From an uncultured Blautia sp. (GTDB lineage Bacteria; Bacillota; Clostridia; Lachnospirales; Lachnospiraceae), in the NCBI GenBank assembly GCA_902476765.1, contig CABSEJ010000108.1, forward strand, positions 1 to 11,610: a stretch of DNA of 11,610 nucleotides, given 5' to 3'. Below, piece by piece: positions 1 through 5,297 of this stretch (position 1 is the first letter of the stretch; each line of letters opens with the position of its first letter). The position numbers and the translations under genes were made by a program. The notes beneath the pieces were generated by a model. That model saw only the letters and a program-made list of their open reading frames with translations, made no database searches and was not told the origin of the DNA.

Positions 1-1098
1 CAGGTTAGAGATAAAATACAGCTTCAGCCCTGTTACAGAAAGGGCCTGCATCTGTACGTCCCTTTCACTGTTAAAAATAGTTGTAATAGAATCTGAAAAC
101 ACAAAAATAATCAAATACAATACTGCTGACAGAACAGCCATAGAGCCCAGGGCGTACCGCAGCCCTAATTGTATCTCCTGCTTGTGGCCTGCACCGTAGG
201 AATCACTGATAAGGGGCTGGGCTCCCTGGGCAATACCTGTATAAATAGCTACTACCACCAAAGAAATATTGGCAATCACTCCGTAGGCTGCTACACCTAC
301 ATTTCCCTCTAATCCCAGTATCAGCATATTAAATATAATCATAGCAACCCCGGAGGCAAGCTGGGCAATCAGAGAAGGGAAGCCCAGGGAAATATCCTGA
401 CCCACAATCTCCGGCTCCAAAGCAGTCTTTACAAGATGGAAGCTGTTACGCTTTTTCATCCAATGGGGTGACATCAGAAGTATACTGATAATGGGGGACA
501 GCCCTGTGGCAAAAACTGCTCCGAAAATCCCCATATCCAAGGGAAAAATAAAAATATAGTCTAAAATAATATTGGAAAAGCTTCCCACCAGCATGGCTAC
601 GGTTGAAAGAAAGGGCTGGTCGTCATTCCGAACAAAGCACAGCAGTATATCATTCATAATAAAAGCCGGGGCAAACAACATCAGCCATTTCAGATAAGTT
701 TTAGTCATATCCAGGATTTCTGCATCTGCTCCCAGCAGCTGGGCCAGCCAGCCGGAAAACAACAGGCCGACAGCTGCAAATAATATGCCAAAAAACAATC
801 CTGCATATACTGTATTGGTAAAAATTTTATCAATTCTATCCTTGCCGCCTCCGCTTTTACAAATAGAAAACCTGGTGCCGCCTCCCATTCCCAGCATCAG
901 TCCTATACCATGGATAAAATTATACACAGGGATGGCAATATTCAAAGCTGCCAGTCCGCTGGTCCCCAGTCCTTTGGCTACGAAAAAGGTATCCGCCAGG
1001 ATATAACAGGAAACCCCCAGGGTTCCCAGTACGCTTAAAAAAGCATAACGGGCAAATTTCTTCCCGTAAGAAGTATTCAGCTTAACTTCTGTTTTCAT
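1..1098 (-). CDS. MATE family multidrug efflux transporter (3' end outside window)
   Basis: The frame runs open from ATG at 1098 to the window edge: 366 codons of a family usually about 440-460 residues long, so roughly the last 80 residues are missing. The protein begins MKTEVKLNTSYGKKFARYAF and has repeated long hydrophobic segments, with MATE-like stretches such as ILADTFFVAKGLG (TM1 region), IPVYNFIHGIGLMLGMGGGTRFS, and FPSLIAQLASGVAMIIFNM at the start of the second half. These proteins use a sodium or proton gradient to expel cationic drugs through the cytoplasmic membrane. The sequence resembles the MepA/DinF-like Gram-positive branch more than NorM, but the substrate cannot be read from it. 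The start is supported by AGGAGA 7 nt upstream. It is transcribed alone from its own promoter behind a long structured leader, which suggests inducible expression. Confidence 0.93.
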   Translation of the reverse strand, partial: MKTEVKLNTSYGKKFARYAFLSVLGTLGVSCYILADTFFVAKGLGTSGLAALNIAIPVYNFIHGIGLMLGMGGGTRFSICKSGGGKDRIDKIFTNTVYAGLFFGILFAAVGLLFSGWLAQLLGADAEILDMTKTYLKWLMLFAPAFIMNDILLCFVRNDDQPFLSTVAMLVGSFSNIILDYIFIFPLDMGIFGAVFATGLSPIISILLMSPHWMKKRNSFHLVKTALEPEIVGQDISLGFPSLIAQLASGVAMIIFNMLILGLEGNVGVAAYGVIANISLVVVAIYTGIAQGAQPLISDSYGAGHKQEIQLGLRYALGSMAVLSAVLYLIIFVFSDSITTIFNSERDVQMQALSVTGLKLYFISNL

Positions 1099-1202
1099 GT
1101 GATAATCTCCTGTATTTTTGTTTTTTCCACTTCTTTTAGAATGCTTTCCGCTTTCTCTGCCTGTGACGTACCTTCCGGCTCTCAGACTTAACCGCAAACT
1201 GC

Positions 1203-1294
1203 GCTGCCAAAGGTAAAGAAAAAAAGAACGCCAGATTTCTATCTTCAAAGGCCTATCGATAGAAAATCTGACGCTTAGCTCTTTACCCGGCGGC
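1203..1294 (-). repeat. Nested inverted repeat in the MATE leader (outer stem)
   Basis: Outside the terminator hairpin a second pair of arms matches: 1203-1208 plus 1212-1218 pairs with 1281-1287 plus 1289-1294. That is 13 pairs including one G-U, with an AAA/C internal loop. On the minus-strand RNA the 5' arm lies in codons 7-11 of the small leader frame (TGC CGC CGG GTA AAG), and the 3' arm lies just after the U-run of the terminator. The two stems are nested, so they do not compete directly. The outer stem can form only after RNA polymerase has passed the terminator. It may shape the read-through RNA or respond to ribosomes on the leader frame. Confidence 0.6.
1219..1273 (-). terminator. 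Intrinsic terminator / attenuator in the MATE leader
   Basis: On the minus strand, arm 1273-1258 pairs with arm 1243-1229: 14 base pairs with one C-A mismatch and one bulged base, around a 14-nt loop. The tail TTCTTTTTTT follows directly at 1228-1219. This is the classical hairpin plus U-run of a rho-independent terminator, although the stem is AT-rich. It lies downstream of the MATE promoter and upstream of the MATE start, so it would stop transcription before the gene unless bypassed. The 5' arm begins 1 nt after the stop codon of the 12-codon leader frame, so a ribosome held near the end of that frame would cover this arm and prevent the hairpin. Confidence 0.7.
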
Positions 1295-1313
1295 AAAGAA
1301 GTGTCTTTCTCAT
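1275..1313 (-). CDS. Putative 12-aa leader peptide of the MATE gene (possible leaderless uORF)
   Basis: ATG AGA AAG ACA... to TAA encodes MRKTLLCRRVKS. The predicted transcription start from the promoter at 1325-1353 is near 1318, leaving only about 5 nt before the ATG and no Shine-Dalgarno sequence. If translated, it would be as a leaderless message. The stop codon sits 1 nt before the terminator hairpin, the position expected for a regulatory leader peptide of the erm/vmlR/bmrB kind, where stalled ribosomes relieve attenuation. The basic stretch CRRVK near the C-terminus is a plausible but unproven stalling region. I did not recognise the peptide as a known leader. Translation is inferred from position only. 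Confidence 0.5.
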   Translation of the reverse strand: MRKTLLCRRVKS

Positions 1314-1324
1314 ATTACGGGGCT

Positions 1325-1353
1325 ATCATACCATAGAATTTTAGAAAATGCAA
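1325..1353 (-). promoter_or_regulatory. Sigma-A promoter of the MATE gene
   Basis: Minus-strand -35 TTGCAT (1353-1348), 17-nt spacer, -10 TATGAT (1330-1325); predicted start near 1318. An 8-bp inverted repeat (agaatttt at 1335-1342, aaaattct at 1359-1366) brackets the -35 box and could be an operator. The transcript would have a leader of about 220 nt before the MATE ATG. Confidence 0.7.
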
Positions 1354-1403
1354 ATATAAAAATTCTGCCATTGTTCCAGCCATTGTCCTTAGTTGCCTTG
1401 TTC

Positions 1404-1520
1404 TTACAATAAGGGCCGCTCCAGCAGAGTTACCTTCTGTCTCTCACTATCCAGCTCCATCTGGCAGCCAATTGGCAGCGTAAGCATGGGATGAGTATGG
1501 CAGCAGACAAAACTGCTACA
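1404..1520 (-). pseudogene. C-terminal remnant of an S66 peptidase (LD-carboxypeptidase / MccF-like)
   Basis: Read on the minus strand from 1520, just after an in-frame TAG, to TAA at 1404, the frame gives 38 codons ending in a recognisable stretch: HTHPMLTLPIGCQMELD, then SERQKVTLLERPLL. It matches the conserved C-terminus of serine peptidase family S66, where a GHT-P-LTLPIG...LD pattern is followed by a short beta strand and the end of the protein. The catalytic Ser, Glu and the rest of the enzyme are absent, and there is no start codon or ribosome binding site. It begins where yccF ends, and its first codons overlap the yccF stop. I read it as the leftover of a gene largely removed by deletion or replacement. 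Chance similarity is possible but unlikely over this length. Confidence 0.65.
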
Positions 1521-1875
1521 CTACCTCTGCTCCAAAAGGAAGCAGGGCCAGCTTGGCTATCTTAAAATGCTGGAGCCCAAAAGGAATCCCTACAATCGTA
1601 ATGCATAGAACCCCACCTATCACCGCAGATTCCAGCGCCAGGGGAAGCCCTGAGAAGATAAGCCAGAAAATGTTCAGTATCAAAGACCCGGCTCCTCCTC
1701 CGTAGCGAATTTCCTTTCCGAATGGGAAAAAGCTTAAAGATGCAAACTTAAAGCACTGAAGCCCCACCGGAATTCCTACAATGGTAATGCACCACAGGCA
1801 GCCTGCCAGACACCAGCTAAGGCCGCTGATACATCCTCCCAATATAAACCAAAGCAGATTACCCAAACATCCCAT
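1516..1875 (-). CDS. yccF: YccF domain membrane protein
   Basis: A 119-residue, very hydrophobic protein of unknown biochemical function. The YccF domain (DUF307) appears as two tandem copies: the signature CITIVGIPVGLQCFKFASLS (about residues 29-48) recurs as CITIVGIPFGLQHFKIAKLA (about 91-110), each followed by a PFG motif. Each repeat carries hydrophobic segments, so it should sit in the cytoplasmic membrane. The length fits the family. The start is supported by GGAAAGGAG 6 nt upstream of the ATG. It starts 3 nt after the phosphoesterase stop and so is probably the last gene of the folate operon transcript. No clear terminator follows it. Nothing in the sequence ties it to folate chemistry. 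Confidence 0.88.
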   Translation of the reverse strand: MGCLGNLLWFILGGCISGLSWCLAGCLWCITIVGIPVGLQCFKFASLSFFPFGKEIRYGGGAGSLILNIFWLIFSGLPLALESAVIGGVLCITIVGIPFGLQHFKIAKLALLPFGAEVV

Positions 1876-1878
1876 AGT

Positions 1879-2592
1879 CTACTCCTTTCCAGCCTTTGTC
1901 ACAACTTTATTTACCTCCATTTTGTCCATAACGCCTCTGGCTGTCACACCAGGATGAGTAACAAAAATCCGGCAGACCTGTTCTATAAAGTCCCGGCTCA
2001 CCTGAAATTTTTTGGCCATAGCAGCGATGGTGGTCCCTTTCTTCTGTTCTTTTTCAATTCCCCGGATAAGCTTTTCCATATCCTTTTCCTGGATTTTGGG
2101 ATACTTATCCGCCTTTATCTCAGGCAAAATATCAATTTTCTCTACCCTGAACTGCCTGCTCTCCTCCTGGATATGCAGCAGAGCCATGGTAATAGGCTGG
2201 TGGAATCTTCTTGGACCGCAGCTTCCGGGATTCAAATAAAGAACCCCATCTCTGGTTTCCTCCTGGTACTTATGAGAGTGGCCGTAAAGAATCACGTCCA
2301 CACCTTTTATCTCCCGGGGTACATGCTTTTTATTATGCACCATATAAAATTCCAGCCCATATAAGGAAAAATACAGCTCCTGGGGCAGCTCCCCGGCCCA
2401 GTCTTTATCATTATTTCCCCGCACAACATAAAGGGGACAGTCCAGAGCCTGCAGCTCCTCCAGGATTTTTGGGGAACTGATGTCCCCGCCGTGGATAATC
2501 CCGTCACAATCCTTCAACAACTCCATTACCTCCGGCCGAAGAAGGTTGTGGGTATCTGAGAGAATTCCAATCTTCCTGCTGGTATATTTCAA
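1879..2592 (-). CDS. YfcE/MJ0936-type metallophosphoesterase with extra C-terminal domain
   Basis: Calcineurin-like phosphoesterase with the full metal-binding set in order: SDTH (residues 12-15), GGD (35-37), GNND (59-62), VHN (His86), GHSH (104-107), then LNPGSCGPRR. Family members are dinuclear-metal phosphodiesterases or phosphatases. They are usually about 155-180 residues, whereas this one has 237. The extra C-terminal part of about 80 residues has a charged helix (DMEKLIRGIEKEQKKG) and a helix-turn-helix-like stretch (TTIAAMAKKFQVSRDFIEQV). I chose the TTG at 2592 as start: AAAGGAGGAG lies at the correct distance, and it overlaps the folBK stop as TTGA, a sign of translational coupling. 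The ATG at 2616 has no such site and would add 8 residues upstream. Its co-transcription with folate genes suggests a phosphorylated pterin as a possible substrate, but this is inference. Confidence 0.9.
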   Translation of the reverse strand: MKYTSRKIGILSDTHNLLRPEVMELLKDCDGIIHGGDISSPKILEELQALDCPLYVVRGNNDKDWAGELPQELYFSLYGLEFYMVHNKKHVPREIKGVDVILYGHSHKYQEETRDGVLYLNPGSCGPRRFHQPITMALLHIQEESRQFRVEKIDILPEIKADKYPKIQEKDMEKLIRGIEKEQKKGTTIAAMAKKFQVSRDFIEQVCRIFVTHPGVTARGVMDKMEVNKVVTKAGKE

Positions 2593-3413
2593 GTAAGCTC
2601 CTCCTTTAATTTCCATATGCTTTTTCCAAGCAGAGGATGTATCTTGGCCGGTGCAATCTCACATAAAGGTTTTAAAACAAAATCCCTGTTCTGCATATCC
2701 GGATGAGGGATTTGCAAATCCTGCTGCTGGATTACCCAATCATCATACAGCAAAATATCTAAATCAAGGGTTCTGGGCCCCCAGTGGATGAGTCTTTCCC
2801 TGTGAGCCTGCTGCTCGATTTTATGAAGAAGCTCCAAAAGCTCCTCCGGACGCAGAAGGGTTTTCAGTGAAAGGCAGGCATTTAGAAACCTATCCTGCTC
2901 CACCCCGCCGTAAGGTTCTGTTTCCAGAAAGGAGGAAACCTGCAGAACCCTACAGTCCCTGTCTTCTCTCAGAGCCTGTATTCCCTGCTCAAGATATGCC
3001 TTTTTGTCTCCCAGATTAGAACCTAACCCCAGGTATGCTGTATGCCAAAATCTGGTGATTTTCACGGATACGGTTTTCAGGGGAAGTCCTACAGGGGCCC
3101 ATGGCTTTTGAATTTCCAGGATAAGTCCTTCCAGAAGACTATATCGGAGCAACAACTCTCTGGCCAGATTTTCAGCAGCAGCTTCCAGCAGCCGGTAAGT
3201 ATGGGACTGAAAGTATTCTGTGACAAAGTGGCTTACTTCCCCATAATCTATGGATAATTCTAAATCATCTGCCCGGCCGGCCTTCCTTGTGCTGGTATAT
3301 AAAACCAAAGACACCAGGAAACGCTGTCCTAACTTCGTCTCTTCAGGAAAGACCCCGTGATGGGCATAGATTTCTAATTCCTGAATCTGTATTTCATCAT
3401 ATTTTTTCTCCAT
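2589..3413 (-). CDS. folBK: Bifunctional dihydroneopterin aldolase / HPPK (FolB-FolK fusion)
   Basis: Residues 1-121 are FolB, which cleaves dihydroneopterin to 6-hydroxymethyl-dihydropterin and glycolaldehyde. They show YAHHGVFPEE (16-25), the IDYGEV segment (55-60), LLEAAAENLA (75-84) and the catalytic lysine in QKPWAPVG (Lys103). Residues 124-274 are FolK, the pyrophosphokinase that activates the product with ATP: GLGSNLGD (129-136), ETEPYGG, HWGPRTLDLDILLYDD (210-225) and IPHPDMQNRDFVLKPL. The key aspartates of TLDLDI (217, 219) are present. A His (210) stands where E. coli HPPK has Arg in ERWGPR, probably tolerated. At 274 aa it equals the two domains joined by almost no linker. ATG lies 2 nt after the folP stop, with a weak purine-rich site inside the folP end, so translation is probably coupled. 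The fusion carries out two successive steps and feeds FolP. Confidence 0.97.
   Translation of the reverse strand: MEKKYDEIQIQELEIYAHHGVFPEETKLGQRFLVSLVLYTSTRKAGRADDLELSIDYGEVSHFVTEYFQSHTYRLLEAAAENLARELLLRYSLLEGLILEIQKPWAPVGLPLKTVSVKITRFWHTAYLGLGSNLGDKKAYLEQGIQALREDRDCRVLQVSSFLETEPYGGVEQDRFLNACLSLKTLLRPEELLELLHKIEQQAHRERLIHWGPRTLDLDILLYDDWVIQQQDLQIPHPDMQNRDFVLKPLCEIAPAKIHPLLGKSIWKLKEELT
2598..2607 (-). promoter_or_regulatory. Ribosome binding site fixing a TTG start for the phosphoesterase
   Basis: AAAGGAGGAG on the minus strand, then CTTAC, then TTG at 2592. It is near-ideal in sequence and spacing, and it lies within the last codons of folBK. It supports the TTG start over the ATG at 2616, which lies upstream of this site. 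Confidence 0.75.
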
Positions 3414-3415
3414 GG

Positions 3416-4240
3416 TTACTTCTCACTCTCATTTAAAATAGCCTGTGTCATACGGATGGCACGAAGATTTTCCTTTACATCATGAACCCGGATAAAAGCT
3501 GCTTTTTTCAGTACACCGAAAACCGTAGTCACCAAAGTTCCCTCCACTCTGTCATCCGCCGGTAAATCCAGAGTCTGGCCGATAACCGATTTTCTGGAGG
3601 TTCCAAGCAGGATAGGGTATCCTAATTTCTGCAGCTCCTCCATACGGTGAAGGACTGCCAGATTCTGCTGGTATGTCTTTCCGAATCCCACGCCCGGGTC
3701 CAGAATAATTTTATCTTTTGGGATTCCGGCTTTTTGGGCTATTTCCAGAGATTCCTGCAAGTCCTGACAAAGCTCTTCCATAAAGTTCTGATAGTCTGCC
3801 TTTTCTTTGTTATGCATAAGACAGCAGGGGACTTTATACTCTGCAATAAGTTTTGCCAGGTTTTCATCGTATTTCAGTCCCCAAATATCGTTTACCAAAT
3901 CAGCACCTGCACGAAGGGCTGCCTCTGCCACAGAGCTTTTATAGGTATCTATAGATACAGGAATGTCGAATTCTTTTTTCACCATTTCAATAACAGGGAC
4001 TACCCGCTCTGTCTCTTCTTCCTCCGAAATCTGTGTATGTCCCGGCCGGGTAGACTCCCCGCCAATGTCGATAATTGCAGCCCCTTCTGCAATCATCTCT
4101 TCCGCATGTTTTTTGGCCTTTTCCAGGCTGTTCCATTTTCCTCCGTCAGAAAAGGAATCCGGGGTTACATTTAAAATTCCCATAACATAACAGCCTTTTT
4201 CCAGGTCAAATATCTTTCCGCCTATTTCCATTCTGCCCAT
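3416..4240 (-). CDS. folP: Dihydropteroate synthase
   Basis: FolP condenses 6-hydroxymethyl-dihydropterin pyrophosphate with p-aminobenzoate to dihydropteroate and is the sulfonamide target. The TIM-barrel motifs are all present: VMGILNVTPDSFSDGG (19-34), IDIGGESTRPG (57-67), SIDTYK (96-101), LVNDIWG, LMHN, LDPGVGFGKT, LLGTSRKS and RVHDV near the end. At 274 residues it has the normal length. Start choice is uncertain: AGGAGG is only 2 nt from the ATG at 4240 and 11 nt from the ATG at 4231. The latter gives MEIGGKIFDL, nearer to the usual N-terminus of the family. It sits 13 nt after the HD gene and 2 nt before folBK. No resistance-type insertion is evident in the conserved loops, although sensitivity cannot be judged by eye. 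Confidence 0.97.
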   Translation of the reverse strand: MGRMEIGGKIFDLEKGCYVMGILNVTPDSFSDGGKWNSLEKAKKHAEEMIAEGAAIIDIGGESTRPGHTQISEEEETERVVPVIEMVKKEFDIPVSIDTYKSSVAEAALRAGADLVNDIWGLKYDENLAKLIAEYKVPCCLMHNKEKADYQNFMEELCQDLQESLEIAQKAGIPKDKIILDPGVGFGKTYQQNLAVLHRMEELQKLGYPILLGTSRKSVIGQTLDLPADDRVEGTLVTTVFGVLKKAAFIRVHDVKENLRAIRMTQAILNESEK

Positions 4241-4253
4241 ATCCTCCTGTTTT

Positions 4254-4736
4254 TTAAACCCTTATAGTTAAATTTTTCTTCAGTATATCCCAGTTACATT
4301 CTTCGGAAACCCTGCAGACAAAACAGGCTCTGGACTGTTTATCCGCCCGGTATAAAAGTCCTGCCAAATCATCCCTTCCCTTTGTCTCAGCGTCTCTGTG
4401 CATGCGGATGGCCCCTAATATTTCTTCCTTTTCCTGGCCCTGGAAGCCGCAATCCTCTAAAATTCCTTCTGCAAGTGCAGCGCTTCCCTTTTCATGAGGA
4501 ATCCCCTCTAAATATTGCAGATGCCGTCCTATATCATGGAGAAGAGCCGCTCCGTATATGGTCTCCTTGGATATGCCCAGGCCTCTCTCCAAATTTTCAA
4601 TATAGGCGATTCTGGCCACATCCATAAAATGAGCCATATTATGTCCGCAAAAAATCCGTTCTTTTTCCAAAACCTCTATCTTATCCAGGCTTTCCTGCCA
4701 AAGAGGATGGCTGCAAATCCGGTTCACTCGTTCCAT
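4254..4736 (-). CDS. HD-domain phosphohydrolase in the folate operon
   Basis: A 160-residue protein with the HD-superfamily metal site: His36 in MAHFMDVARIA, the H67-D68 pair in AALLHDIGRH, His81 in PHEKG, His113 in RMHRD and Asp132 in YRADKQSR. HD proteins hydrolyse phosphate mono- or diesters or nucleotides using bound metal. After the domain comes a cysteine group, C-x2-C-x5-C (138, 141, 147), in CFVCRVSEECNW, with another Cys at 30; it might bind a metal or an iron-sulfur cluster. The start is supported by AGGAGG 6 nt upstream, and the gene begins 3 nt after the folE stop. Lying directly between folE and folP, it is a good candidate for removing phosphate from dihydroneopterin tri- or monophosphate, for which no Nudix enzyme is seen here. 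The family assignment is firm; the role is inference. Confidence 0.9.
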   Translation of the reverse strand: MERVNRICSHPLWQESLDKIEVLEKERIFCGHNMAHFMDVARIAYIENLERGLGISKETIYGAALLHDIGRHLQYLEGIPHEKGSAALAEGILEDCGFQGQEKEEILGAIRMHRDAETKGRDDLAGLLYRADKQSRACFVCRVSEECNWDILKKNLTIRV

Positions 4737-4739
4737 GGA

Positions 4740-5297
4740 TTACCTCCTCTCCAGCATCCGGTAAAAGCTTTCCTGAAGCTTTATATCCTCCTGAAATACT
4801 CCACGGACAGCCGCTGTAACAGTTTTTGTTCCAGGTTTTTTAATACCTCTCATGGTCATGCACATATGCTCTGCCTGAATCAGTACCATAACGCCCTGGG
4901 GCTTCAGCTCCTCCATAAAAATATCCGCCACCTGACTGGTAAGACGCTCCTGAAGCTGGAACCGTTTGGCATATACCTCCAGGGTCCTGGCGATTTTGCT
5001 CAGTCCCACCACTTCTTTATTGGGAATATAAGCCACTGCTGCAGTCCCGTAAAAGGGAAGCATATGATGTTCGCAGAAAGAATAAAAAGGAATATCCTTT
5101 TCAATTACCATATCATTGCTGTCTACATGAAATCGCTTTCTCAGGTGTTCTGCTGCACTGTCTGTGTACCCGGCTGCCAATTCCTCATACATTCTTGCAA
5201 TTCTGTCCGGTGTTTCCAAAAGCCCTTCTCTATGTATGTCTTCTCCGATACCTTCCAGTATCAGTCTTACGCCCTCTTTGATTTTTTCTTTATCCAT
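4740..5297 (-). CDS. folE: GTP cyclohydrolase I (FolE1)
   Basis: FolE converts GTP to 7,8-dihydroneopterin triphosphate and formate, the committed step of pterin synthesis. The zinc ligands are Cys75 and His78 in FCEHHMLPF and Cys146 in EHMCMTMRG, the canonical set of type IA enzymes. His77 and His144 flank the active site, and KIARTLEVYAKRFQLQERLT (101-120) and KKPGTKTVT (153-161) complete the family pattern. At 185 residues it has the usual bacterial length. The ATG overlaps the end of folC by 8 nt and is preceded by a GGGGGA ribosome site, so the two genes are translated in close coupling. Zinc dependence follows from the intact ligand set; this is not the zinc-independent FolE2 type. Confidence 0.98.
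   Translation of the reverse strand: MDKEKIKEGVRLILEGIGEDIHREGLLETPDRIARMYEELAAGYTDSAAEHLRKRFHVDSNDMVIEKDIPFYSFCEHHMLPFYGTAAVAYIPNKEVVGLSKIARTLEVYAKRFQLQERLTSQVADIFMEELKPQGVMVLIQAEHMCMTMRGIKKPGTKTVTAAVRGVFQEDIKLQESFYRMLERR

Noticed and set aside
1099..1330. T-box, guanidine or yybP-type riboswitch in the MATE leader
   Set aside because: None of the conserved sequences of these elements is present; the leader-peptide plus terminator reading explains the structure better.
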